Assembly: GCF_000252955.1 (NCBI RefSeq)
Contig: NC_014228.1
Location: 2,395,232-2,459,231, forward strand
Direction: 5' to 3'
DNA from: Xenorhabdus nematophila ATCC 19061
Lineage (GTDB): Bacteria > Pseudomonadota > Gammaproteobacteria > Enterobacterales > Enterobacteriaceae
Length of the DNA: 64,000 nucleotides
Shown: in pieces, positions 55,558 to 64,000 of the stretch
How the letters are laid out: every line of letters starts with the position of its first letter
How positions within the stretch are numbered: the stretch's first letter is position 1
Notes under the pieces: model-generated
The model's input: only the letters and a program-made list of their open reading frames with translations
Database searches by the model: none
What the model was told of the DNA's origin: nothing
Program-made: the position numbers and the translations under genes

Positions 55558-57447
55558 ATGCGTACTTTATGGAATTTTCTAGCGGCGCTATTTAAAGGGA
55601 GTTGGAAACTGCTAAATTTTGTTCGCCAACTCATTTCTAACCTTATTTTTATCCTATTGGTTGTTGTCGTTGCCGTCGGCATCATTGTTTATAAACAACA
55701 ATCTAAACCTGATGATAATTATCGCGGGGCATTATATGTCAATTTATCAGGCATTGTTGTTGATCGCGTATCCGCCAGCAATCCACTGGAACAATTAGGA
55801 AAAAATTTTTTCAATCCTTCCAATAATAACTCGCAAGAAACGTCTTTATTTGATGTTGTTGACAGCATCCGTCGCGCCAAAAATGATCCTAAAATTACCG
55901 GCATGGTATTAAAGTTAAATGAATTTACAGGCGCAGACCAACCTTCCATAAAATATATTGGTAAGGCCATTAATGAATTTAAAACAACAGGTAAACCCGT
56001 TTTTGCGATCAATGATCATTACACCCAGCCACAGTATTATTTAGCCAGTTTCGCCAATGAAATATACTTGTCTCCCCAAGGCGTCGTTGATCTCCACGGT
56101 TTCTCAACCAACCAGCTATACTACAAATCCTTATTAGATACGCTGAAAGTTTCTACACATATTTTCCGGGTGGGTACTTATAAATCCGCAGTAGAGCCTA
56201 TGTTAAGGAATAATATGTCAGAAGAAGCACGTGAAGCTGACAGTCTTTGGCTCAACAGAATGTGGAACAATTATCTAAGTACCATTGCTATCAATAGAGG
56301 TATTTCTGCTGACCAGGTTTTCCCCGGCGCAACCCAATTTATCGAAAAACTCCATAAATCTGGCGGTGATTTTGCCCTGTACGCGTATCAAAACAAACTG
56401 GTGACCCATATTGAGCCACGCAATGTCATTGAAAAGAAAATGACGGATACTTTTGGCTGGAATGAAGAACAAAAACATTTCAATTACATCAGCATCTATG
56501 ACTACATAGCTCAAAACCCTGTTCAGGAATCAAGTAATAATGACAGCAATATTGCCGTCATTATTGCGGAAGGGGCAATTTTAGAAGGCAAACAATCATC
56601 AGGCGTTGTAGACAGCGATGCGCTTGTAGAACAGCTGCGTGAAGCACGTCATAATCCAAACATAAAAGCGATCGTATTACGGGTGAATAGTCCCGGAGGC
56701 AGTATTGGCGCATCTGAACTTATCCGCGCTGAGCTTGTTGCCGCTCGTTACGATAAAGAAAACAATGGTAAAAATGCAAAACCTGTTGTTGTTTCGATGG
56801 GTGGACTGGCAGCGTCAGGCGGTTACTGGATATCCACCCCTGCTGATTACATCATTGCTGACCCAAATACATTAACAGGTTCTATCGGGGTTTTTGGTGT
56901 CCTTCAGACCTTTGAAAAAACGCTGAATTATATTGGCGTGAATGCGGACGGTATTTCAACCACACCATTGGCAGATATTTCTGCAACCAAGGGACTCAAC
57001 CAAGCTGTCTCAGATGTCATACAGCTGTCGATTGAGAGCAGCTACAATAAGTTTATTGCATTAGTGGCAAAAGCGCGCAATAAACCTGTCAATGAGATCG
57101 ATAATATGGCTCAAGGGCGAGTCTGGGATGGTCTTGATGCTAAAAAACAGGGTTTAGTTGATCAGCTGGGTGATTTTGATGATGCAGTCAAAAAAGCCGC
57201 TGAATTGGCAAACATCAAACATGTATCACTGGACTGGATGCAGCCAGAATTATCATTCTCTGAAAAAATCATGGTGGGGTTAACGACATCAGCACACGCC
57301 TTTCTGCCAAATATGATGCAATCCATGCTTCCGGCGCCATTTACTCAGGTCGCTCAAGGCCTGCAAAAGCAAGCTGTGTTTTATAACAATATGAATGATC
57401 CACAGAATATCTATACATTCTGCCTGAATTGTGTCGATATCCGCTAA
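55558..57447 (+). CDS. sppA: Protease IV, signal peptide peptidase SppA
   Basis: A 629-residue long-form SppA, an inner-membrane serine protease that degrades cleaved signal peptides. One N-terminal membrane anchor at about 25-45 (LIFILLVVVVAVGIIVYK). Two peptidase-S49 halves: the first holds the catalytic Lys in FRVGTYKSAVEPMLR, and the second the catalytic Ser in GGLAASGGYW after RVNSPGGSIGASE. GGAGACG precedes the ATG. Monocistronic, with a terminator 31 bases downstream. Nothing unusual. Confidence 0.96.
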   Translation: MRTLWNFLAALFKGSWKLLNFVRQLISNLIFILLVVVVAVGIIVYKQQSKPDDNYRGALYVNLSGIVVDRVSASNPLEQLGKNFFNPSNNNSQETSLFDVVDSIRRAKNDPKITGMVLKLNEFTGADQPSIKYIGKAINEFKTTGKPVFAINDHYTQPQYYLASFANEIYLSPQGVVDLHGFSTNQLYYKSLLDTLKVSTHIFRVGTYKSAVEPMLRNNMSEEAREADSLWLNRMWNNYLSTIAINRGISADQVFPGATQFIEKLHKSGGDFALYAYQNKLVTHIEPRNVIEKKMTDTFGWNEEQKHFNYISIYDYIAQNPVQESSNNDSNIAVIIAEGAILEGKQSSGVVDSDALVEQLREARHNPNIKAIVLRVNSPGGSIGASELIRAELVAARYDKENNGKNAKPVVVSMGGLAASGGYWISTPADYIIADPNTLTGSIGVFGVLQTFEKTLNYIGVNADGISTTPLADISATKGLNQAVSDVIQLSIESSYNKFIALVAKARNKPVNEIDNMAQGRVWDGLDAKKQGLVDQLGDFDDAVKKAAELANIKHVSLDWMQPELSFSEKIMVGLTTSAHAFLPNMMQSMLPAPFTQVAQGLQKQAVFYNNMNDPQNIYTFCLNCVDIR

Positions 57448-57477
57448 AAACGACTGACAACCGCTTTATTAAATTTG

Positions 57478-57507
57478 AAGCCTGATCTCACCATCAGGCT
57501 TTTTTTA
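57478..57507 (+). terminator. Rho-independent terminator after sppA
   Basis: AAGCCTGAT and ATCAGGCTT form a perfect nine-pair stem with a six-base loop, followed by seven Ts. Confidence 0.9.
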
Positions 57508-57563
57508 TTCCCCATACCCCCTATAATCCACTCCGGCTTAAATATGTTTATCGAGGCGTTATC

Positions 57564-58583
57564 ATGCAGAAGAAATCCATCTATGTTGTTTACACTGGCG
57601 GCACAATCGGGATGCAGCATTCTCCTAATGGGTACATCCCCGTTTCCGGCCATTTGCAACAACAGCTCACTAAAATGCCCGAATTTCACCGCCCAGAAAT
57701 GCCAACATTTACGATCCGTGAACACCAGCCCCTGATTGATTCTTCTGATATGAGTCCTGATGACTGGGATATCATCGCAGATGATATTTATCAAAATTAT
57801 CATGATTATGACGGCTTTGTTATTCTGCATGGTACGGATACCATGGCTTTCACTGCCTCAGCGCTCTCGTTTATGTTCGAGAATCTGAGTAAACCGGTTA
57901 TTGTGACAGGGTCACAAATTCCTTTGGAAGCGCTGCGTTCTGATGGACAAACTAATCTGCTTAATGCGCTCTATCTTGCCGCCAATTACCCTATCAACGA
58001 AGTCAGTCTTTTCTTCAACAATAAATTATTTCGTGGAAACAGAACGATTAAAGCCCACGCAGATGGTTTTGATGCTTTCTCATCGCCTAATTATTCACCA
58101 CTGATGGAAGCCGGGATCAATATCCGCACGCTCAAAACAACACCCATACCCACCAGCCACAACGAATTTGTCGTGAAAAAGATCACATCGCAACCGATTG
58201 GTGTGGTCACCATTTATCCTGGGTTATCCAGCCAGGTTGTTAAAAATATCTTGATGCAGCCCGTCAAGGCATTAATTTTACTGTCATACGGTGTTGGCAA
58301 TGCTCCCCAATGTTCCGCTTTACTGACAACATTAAAAGAAGCAACCGAACGGGGGATTGTCGTCGTGAATTTGACACAATGCGTCTCTGGCCGGGTTAAT
58401 ATGGAAGGCTATGCTACCGGACACTCTCTGGCTGCATCGGGTGTCATCAGTGGTTATGACATGACTTTCGAAGCAGCCTTAACAAAATTGCACTATTTAT
58501 TAAGCCAACCTTATACATCTGAAGAAATATGCCACCTAATGCAACAAAATCTGCGTGGGGAATTGAGCTATTCCGATGAATAA
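57564..58583 (+). CDS. ansA: Cytoplasmic L-asparaginase I
   Basis: A 339-residue type I L-asparaginase hydrolysing Asn to Asp and ammonia in the cytoplasm. N-terminal catalytic Thr motif YTGGTIGMQHS, second Thr-Asp-Lys region DGFVILHGTDTMAFTASAL and VTGSQIPLE, and the SDGQTNLLNAL segment. No signal peptide, in contrast to periplasmic AnsB. Overlaps pncA by eight bases if pncA starts at its first ATG. Same sppA-ansA-pncA order as E. coli. Confidence 0.96.
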   Translation: MQKKSIYVVYTGGTIGMQHSPNGYIPVSGHLQQQLTKMPEFHRPEMPTFTIREHQPLIDSSDMSPDDWDIIADDIYQNYHDYDGFVILHGTDTMAFTASALSFMFENLSKPVIVTGSQIPLEALRSDGQTNLLNALYLAANYPINEVSLFFNNKLFRGNRTIKAHADGFDAFSSPNYSPLMEAGINIRTLKTTPIPTSHNEFVVKKITSQPIGVVTIYPGLSSQVVKNILMQPVKALILLSYGVGNAPQCSALLTTLKEATERGIVVVNLTQCVSGRVNMEGYATGHSLAASGVISGYDMTFEAALTKLHYLLSQPYTSEEICHLMQQNLRGELSYSDE

Positions 58584-59277
58584 TACATTAAGTCAATCGG
58601 GGAATATGATGAAAACAGCATTATTACTTATCGATCTGCAAAATGATTTCTGCACCGGAGGTGCATTGGCAGTCAAGGAGAGTGATTCTGTCATTGACAT
58701 AGCAAATGAAGTTATTGCGCTATGCCAGAAAAATACTGGCCAGGAAAACAAAATCCCTATCATCGCAAGTCAGGATTGGCATCCCGCTGACCATATGAGC
58801 TTTGCTGCCAATTCCGGGCAGAAAGTCGGTGAGTCAGGCGAACTAAACGGTATTCCCCAAGTATGGTGGCCTGTTCATTGTGTTCAGGGGCAATTTGGCG
58901 CAGAATTCCATTCCGCATTAAATCAATCAGCGATTCAAGAAATATTCCGGAAAGGTGAAAATTCTCAGATAGATAGCTACAGTGCTTTCTTTGATAATGA
59001 TCATAAAAGCGAAACCCGCTTACATCGATGGTTAAAGGAACAAAATATACAACGCCTGTTTGTATTAGGGATCGCCACGGATTACTGTGTAAAATTTACG
59101 GTGCTTGATGCTTTAATGCTGGGATATGAAACCTATGTGATTACTGACGGTTGCCGTGGCGTTAATCTTGATGCCGATGACAGTAAGCTCGCATTTGAAG
59201 AAATGGCAGCCAAAGGCGCTCAATTAATCTCATTGAATGAATTAACTTGTACTCACTTACCGGAGAACTGGCAATAG
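58576..59277 (+). CDS. pncA: Nicotinamidase
   Basis: A 233-residue isochorismatase-fold amidase (222 if it starts at the second ATG). It converts nicotinamide to nicotinate in NAD salvage. Catalytic Asp in LLLIDLQNDFCTGG, metal ligands in SQDWHPADHMSF, and the nucleophilic Cys in LGIATDYCVKFTVLDAL. The first ATG (58576) overlaps ansA. A better-spaced start is the ATG at 58609 behind GGGGA, which gives MKTALLLIDLQ, the usual N-terminus. The IS element lies just after the stop. Confidence 0.95.
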   Translation: MNNTLSQSGNMMKTALLLIDLQNDFCTGGALAVKESDSVIDIANEVIALCQKNTGQENKIPIIASQDWHPADHMSFAANSGQKVGESGELNGIPQVWWPVHCVQGQFGAEFHSALNQSAIQEIFRKGENSQIDSYSAFFDNDHKSETRLHRWLKEQNIQRLFVLGIATDYCVKFTVLDALMLGYETYVITDGCRGVNLDADDSKLAFEEMAAKGAQLISLNELTCTHLPENWQ

Positions 59278-59356
59278 ACAAACCATCAGTGACTTCTCAC
59301 CGCCCTATCGGGCAATGCTTCTTATTTCGTTAGCCATTGCTCGATAGTATCGAGAC

Positions 59357-60499
59357 TTACGCAGCTTCCATAAGCAGAGACGACCGTCCAGCCGCCTTTA
59401 ATTCCAGAATGCCTTTATCACGGATATTGAGAGCCGCGTTTAAGTCGCGGTCTATATCCGTAGTGCCACAAGATGGACAATCCCACTGACGAACCGACAA
59501 AGGCATATCTTCCGTTTTATGACCGCAACAATGACAAGTTTTAGAGCTGGCGTACCACTGATCGAGTTTTACCAGGTGCTTACCTTGCTCTTTGGCTTTG
59601 TACTCCAGCTTTACAACAAAGCCATGCCATGAGGCATCTGCTATGTGTTTAGCCAGTTTGCGGTTTTTCATCATATTGGCTGATTTCAGTGTCTCGACTA
59701 TCACCGCTTGGTTTTCGTCAACGAGAGTTCGAGAGAGTTTGTGCTGAAAATCAGCGCGAGCGTTCGCTACTTTTTCATGGCATTTGGCGACCAGCAATCT
59801 GGCTTTCGCCCGATTAGCACTGCCTTTTGCTTTTCTAGATAGCTGACGCTGCTTACGTCTGAGGTTTTTCTCAGCCCGTTTTACAAATCCTGGATTGGCT
59901 GTCTTTCTGCCATTAGATTCAATGGCAAAGTGGGACAGACCGAGATCGAGACCTGTTACCTTGCTTACAGTGTGAGGTAAATCAGGCGCTTCTACTCCAT
60001 CATCAACAAGAATTGATGCGTAAAATTTACCTGTTTTACTCAAACTGACTGTGATGCTTTTTACTACGCCACTGATCTCACGGTGAATATTTGCCTTAAC
60101 AGGCTGCATCTTCGGGAGTTTGATTGCACTATCAAACACCTTTACGCCCACACAGTGGTAACTCGATTGCTTGCCGTGTCTACGTTTGAATTGTGGGTAC
60201 TTGGCTTTCAACTTTGGGTTAAAAAAGTGATCAAAAGCTTGGTGAAGATTGATTACGGACTGTTGTAAAGCAATTGAATCGTATTGCTTCAACCATTGAT
60301 ATTTCCGTGATTTCTTGGCCGCCGCAAGTAGTGGTTTTATGTCTTTCTTAGGGTTCAGTGTGACACCCTGCTTGCGGTACATATGGGACTTTAAATGTAA
60401 AGCTTTGTTATACGCAAAACGCACAGCACCAAACTGAGCCATTAAAAAGTCAGCTTGTTCTTGTGTTGGATAAATGCGTACTTTTGTTGCTCTTAACAT
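59357..60499 (-). CDS. tnpB: TnpB, RNA-guided nuclease-type protein of IS605 family
   Basis: About 380 residues from the ATG (MLRATKVRIYP), which has AGGTGA seven bases upstream; a GTG 12 nt earlier is possible. RuvC-type catalytic acids are visible in order: Asp in VTGLDLGLSHFAIESNG, Glu in VIVETLKSANM and Asp in DIDRDLNAALNI. The Zn ribbon CHCCGHKTED...CPSCG lies between the last two. TnpB proteins are compact RNA-guided DNA endonucleases related to Cas12; the guide (omega) RNA is normally read from the 3' end of tnpB through the RE. All key residues are present, so it is probably functional. It is not needed for transposition chemistry. Confidence 0.93.
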   Translation of the reverse strand: MLRATKVRIYPTQEQADFLMAQFGAVRFAYNKALHLKSHMYRKQGVTLNPKKDIKPLLAAAKKSRKYQWLKQYDSIALQQSVINLHQAFDHFFNPKLKAKYPQFKRRHGKQSSYHCVGVKVFDSAIKLPKMQPVKANIHREISGVVKSITVSLSKTGKFYASILVDDGVEAPDLPHTVSKVTGLDLGLSHFAIESNGRKTANPGFVKRAEKNLRRKQRQLSRKAKGSANRAKARLLVAKCHEKVANARADFQHKLSRTLVDENQAVIVETLKSANMMKNRKLAKHIADASWHGFVVKLEYKAKEQGKHLVKLDQWYASSKTCHCCGHKTEDMPLSVRQWDCPSCGTTDIDRDLNAALNIRDKGILELKAAGRSSLLMEAA

Positions 60500-60555
60500 T
60501 TCAGTGCTCACCTGTATAATGGCTTTATATTATTGACTTAAACAGGGTTTGTAAA

Positions 60556-60984
60556 GTGAACGCGCACAATAAAGAACTGTTTCAAGACTACCTCAGAAAA
60601 AGGCATAGTGTGAGCAAACTAGTTGTACATCTGGTGTTCACAACGAAATATCGAAGAAAGATTTTTACGGGTGTAATGATTGAGCAGTTGAAAGAGGCGT
60701 TTGAATCTGCTTGCGTAAAATTGGAGTGTCAGCTTATTGAAATGGACGGCGAACAAGATCATGTTCATTTGCTGATCTCATATCCACCCAAACTTTCAAT
60801 CAGCGTAATAGTTAATAATTTGAAAGCTGTTTCATCTCGCATGTTGCGACTACAAAACACACACCTTACAAGACAGAGTAAAAGCTCCGCCTTGTGGTCA
60901 CGTTCATACTTCGCTTGCACTGCTGGCGGTGCAACAATTGAAACGTTAAAGGCTTATGTGGAGAGTCAGGCGACCCCAGATTAA
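60556..60984 (+). CDS. tnpA: TnpA, Y1 HUH transposase of IS200/IS605 family
   Basis: A 142-residue HUH transposase. The metal-binding His-hydrophobic-His is in EQDHVHLLISYPP, and the catalytic Tyr lies in the C-terminal helix ETLKAYVESQ. It cuts and rejoins single-stranded DNA at subterminal hairpins and needs no duplication of target. The start is GTG (NAHNKELFQDYL). Complete relative to IS200-type proteins (about 130-150 residues). Divergent from tnpB with only about 55 bases between the two starts. Confidence 0.93.
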   Translation: MNAHNKELFQDYLRKRHSVSKLVVHLVFTTKYRRKIFTGVMIEQLKEAFESACVKLECQLIEMDGEQDHVHLLISYPPKLSISVIVNNLKAVSSRMLRLQNTHLTRQSKSSALWSRSYFACTAGGATIETLKAYVESQATPD

Positions 60985-61005
60985 GCCGCTATCGCGTCTT
61001 AGGCC

Positions 61006-61185
61006 TTATATCCCCGCCCTCATCGGGCGAGGGTTTACGGCGAAATTGCTAAACGCACGCTGATACTCTGGTGTTATAAATAAGTCGCCATCCTCAAACA
61101 TATTCATCAACTCACCAAACGACATGTCTAATCTGTCAGTTTTCAACGTATTACGTTTTTCTAAAACAGCTTGATCTAAACTCAT
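61006..61185 (-). pseudogene. DUF262 (GmrSD-type) gene stub cut by the IS element
   Basis: A 59-codon frame with a perfect GAGGAG site before its ATG. Residues 1-45, MSLDQAVLEKRN through LFITPEYQRAF, match the N-terminus of DUF262 proteins (the GmrS-like domain of GmrSD modification-dependent restriction enzymes), which normally continue RAFRW. Here the frame runs into the left end of the IS element and stops at 61006-61008. The rest of the gene is not on the other side of the IS, where pncA begins, so it has been deleted. A relic of an anti-phage or related gene; family call from motif memory. Confidence 0.65.
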
Positions 61186-61235
61186 TTTTTCTCCTCAAAT
61201 TAAAAAATCACAATAGAATATCCATTGAATGCAGC

Positions 61236-61517
61236 TTATTCTTCTGACTGGGGTTTTAATTTGGCAACCATTTCAGAGCGGAAGGTCGCTTTTAACTCTT
61301 GTTTGCTTTTTAGGGTAATTTCACCATTTGTACCAATCGTCATATGCTCAGGATCATGATTATGTTTAGCTTGCCAAAGCATCACTGCCTGTAAGCTATG
61401 TTCTTTCTGTTCGGGCGTAAGAGGTACACCATCCTGCCATTTTCCTAATTCAACCGCTTGAACTAATCGCTGATAAATTTCCGGCGTCATGGCAGAGAGT
61501 AAATCATCCAACTTCAT
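61236..61517 (-). CDS. yeaC: YeaC family protein (DUF1315)
   Basis: A 93-residue conserved protein of unknown function. MKLDDLLSAMTPEIYQRLVQAVELGKWQDG and the MTIGTNGEITLKSKQEL tail match E. coli YeaC. The ATG has AAGGAAG five bases upstream; an upstream in-frame extension of 18 residues has no such site. Neighbours msrB and gapA are the same as in E. coli. Confidence 0.92.
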   Translation of the reverse strand: MKLDDLLSAMTPEIYQRLVQAVELGKWQDGVPLTPEQKEHSLQAVMLWQAKHNHDPEHMTIGTNGEITLKSKQELKATFRSEMVAKLKPQSEE

Positions 61518-61688
61518 TGATACTTCCTTAACGGCTATATACACTATTTGCACAGCATTGTTGTAACGCATATACGATTACTACAAACCGACGCTATTAC
61601 ATAGATTAATACTGTCAATTAACAATTTTGCGACTGATATCATCATAAATCAACGCCAAGCTGAATCGTTTCTTTTTCAGCAATCATA

Positions 61689-62102
61689 CTAACCTGCTGT
61701 TTCTTCACCCGTTTCTTTATCAACAAAGCGCAACGACGCTGAATTAATACAAAAACGTTCTCCTGTCGGTTTGGGACCATCGGGAAAAACATGCCCCAGA
61801 TGAGCCTGACAGTGGCTACAACGCACTTCTATTCGGTGCATGTTGTGAGAGTTGTCATCAATATAAGTGATGGATGCATCATTAACCGGCTGGTAAAAAC
61901 TTGGCCACCCACAACCAGAATCAAATTTAGTCTCAGAGACAAATAAGGGTTGACGGCAACACAGGCAATGGTAAATACCGCTTTTTTTGTTGTGCAGTAG
62001 TTTTCCTGAAAATGGCGGCTCTGTGCCTGCTTCTTGCGTAACATGGCGCTGCATTGCATTAAGCTGTTTTATGAAAAGGGAAATATTTTGACTTTTAGTC
62101 AT
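61689..62102 (-). CDS. msrB: Peptide methionine (R)-S-oxide reductase MsrB
   Basis: A 137-residue MsrB repairing methionine-R-sulfoxide. Zn-binding CxxC pairs in [11 protein letters not shown] and [11 protein letters not shown], substrate motif [13 protein letters not shown], and catalytic Cys in [13 protein letters not shown] near the C-terminus. The ATG (MTKSQNIS) has AAGGTGG five bases upstream; a GTG nine bases earlier is less likely. Divergent from gapA as in E. coli. Confidence 0.96.
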   Translation of the reverse strand: MTKSQNISLFIKQLNAMQRHVTQEAGTEPPFSGKLLHNKKSGIYHCLCCRQPLFVSETKFDSGCGWPSFYQPVNDASITYIDDNSHNMHRIEVRCSHCQAHLGHVFPDGPKPTGERFCINSASLRFVDKETGEETAG

Positions 62103-62340
62103 AATGACCACCTTGTAAGTCCAATATTTTCAATAAAAAAATCATCGAAAACAACAAAAAATTAACATTATGATGTCAAAAGGCATTCTACCCCATTCAA
62201 CACAGCAATTTACCTTACTAATTGTGATAACTCTCACATATCTAATCTATGGTAACTTTAAATATCTTCCTATACCCCGATAATAGCGGGCGTAAAGCTT
62301 GTCCCGGCTGTATAACAAGCATTCAGATAGTGATGACTGA

Positions 62341-63441
<1,101 letters not shown>

Positions 63442-63447
63442 TTGAGC

Positions 63448-63510
63448 TATACCCGATAGATTTAACGTTGTTGCGAAGTTATAAAGCAGCAACTCGGAAA
63501 ATATGGGTAT
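63448..63510. repeat. Short inverted-repeat element, possibly an ERIC derivative
   Basis: TATACCC at the left and GGGTAT at the right enclose about 50 bases just after gapA, with GTTGTTGCGAAG and CAGCAACTCGG as a weak inner pairing. The ends match the outer tips of the ERIC element at 25441, but the conserved ERIC core is absent. Likely a very degenerate or unrelated small palindrome. Confidence 0.35.
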
Positions 63511-63522
63511 CATTTACTGCAC

Positions 63523-63551
63523 AAGCCATCTGTTCACAGATGGCTTTTATA
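63523..63551 (+). terminator. Rho-independent terminator after gapA
   Basis: AAGCCATCTG and CAGATGGCTT form a perfect ten-pair stem with a TTCA loop, followed by a T-rich run. Confidence 0.9.
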
Positions 63552-63647
63552 TTTTTATTTCCAACATTTTCCAATTTCCAAAAGATTGAGCTATTCTTGA
63601 GCCTTAATTCAATTTTGCCTCTTCAGGTTTACATAAGGTTATGACTG

Positions 63648-64000
63648 ATGCTGAATAAAATTTTCTCATTACCGGTTGTAGAACAAATCTCCCCTTATAT
63701 CAGCCAACGAAATATTGATGATTTTCCATTGATTGTTGTTTCTCATCCTAAAGCACGTGGCGTTGTCAGTATTCAAGGCGCACATTTGATCACATGGCAG
63801 CCTAGTGGTGAAAAACCGGTGTTATGGGTAAGCGAAAAAACAGCATTTAGCACTGGAACAGCCATTCGTGGGGGTATCCCCATCTGTTGGCCCTGGTTTG
63901 GGCCGTCTGCCACTCCCAGTCACGGATTTGCCCGAATATTGCCCTGGGAACTCAAAGCACATACTGAAAATGAGAACGGGGTTATGCTGACTTTTACACT
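63648..64000 (+). CDS. yeaD: D-hexose-6-phosphate mutarotase YeaD (cut by window edge)
   Basis: The first 117 residues of a glucose-6-phosphate 1-epimerase-like protein (aldose-1-epimerase superfamily), open at the right edge. Start ATG (MLNKIFSLPVVEQ) has AAGG about 10 bases upstream; an ATG seven bases earlier hits a stop at once. GAHLITWQPSGEKPVLWVSEKT and IRGGIPICWPWFGPS are the family's N-terminal sugar-binding motifs. Same gapA-yeaD order as E. coli, separated here by a terminator. Confidence 0.93.
   Translation, partial: MLNKIFSLPVVEQISPYISQRNIDDFPLIVVSHPKARGVVSIQGAHLITWQPSGEKPVLWVSEKTAFSTGTAIRGGIPICWPWFGPSATPSHGFARILPWELKAHTENENGVMLTFT

Larger units (their letters stand above)
59285..61050. 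mobile_element. IS200/IS605-family insertion sequence with divergent tnpA and tnpB
   Basis: Divergent tnpA (rightward) and tnpB (leftward) with no terminal inverted repeats. Each end instead holds a small hairpin: GCCCTATCGGGC at 59302-59313 on the tnpB side (RE) and CGCCCTCATCGGGCG at 61015-61029 on the tnpA side (LE). The right boundary is set near 61050, where the reading frame of a broken DUF262 gene stops making sense. The left boundary is only estimated, just after pncA. Both proteins appear complete, so the element may be active. Confidence 0.85.

Overview
The window looks like chromosome from an insect-pathogenic enterobacterium of the Xenorhabdus/Photorhabdus group (Morganellaceae), most likely Xenorhabdus. 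The reasons are E. coli-like core gene order in an AT-rich genome, ERIC-family repeats, and a large nonribosomal peptide synthetase (NRPS) cluster whose module logic matches odilorhabdin, a ribosome-targeting decapeptide reported from X. nematophila and one Photorhabdus clade. The species is an inference; no database search was run.

Region 1 (1-28.2 kb, minus strand) is one long operon. It begins with a diaminobutyrate aminotransferase, a cupin/JmjC-like oxygenase and a GNAT acetyltransferase that resembles the odilorhabdin self-resistance enzyme OatA. After an ERIC element come four NRPS genes: 2773, 3277 and 1138 residues, then a fourth that runs off the left edge. Pocket residues read from the A domains suggest Lys, then a module of unusual code, then a module with no A domain; Gly, Orn and a Pro-like code; His; and Lys. 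This is collinear with Lys-Dab(bOH)-Dab(bOH)-Gly-D-Orn-Pro-His-Dhl-. A dual condensation/epimerisation domain sits exactly where D-Orn is needed.

Region 2 (28.2-30.5 kb) is a gene graveyard. It holds remnants of what look like two toxin-antitoxin-type pairs (one ends in a Doc-like N-terminus), a Cys-rich small protein remnant and an unidentified fragment.

Region 3 (30.5-49.2 kb) follows the E. coli oppFDCBA-ychE-adhE-tdk-hns-galU and ychJ-purU-tRNA-Tyr neighbourhoods, with changes. oppA is duplicated, ychE is truncated, and adhE carries a frameshift that looks like a 7-nt loss. ugd and a UDP-glucuronate epimerase gene sit next to galU, giving a UDP-glucose to UDP-galacturonate route.

Region 4 (49.2-64 kb) carries a LysR regulator flanked by AT-rich DNA and an xthA gene frameshifted before its catalytic His. 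Then follow topB-selD-ydjA, sppA, ansA-pncA, an apparently intact IS200/IS605 element (tnpA plus RNA-guided-nuclease-type tnpB) inserted next to a broken DUF262 gene, yeaC, msrB, gapA and yeaD (cut by the right edge).
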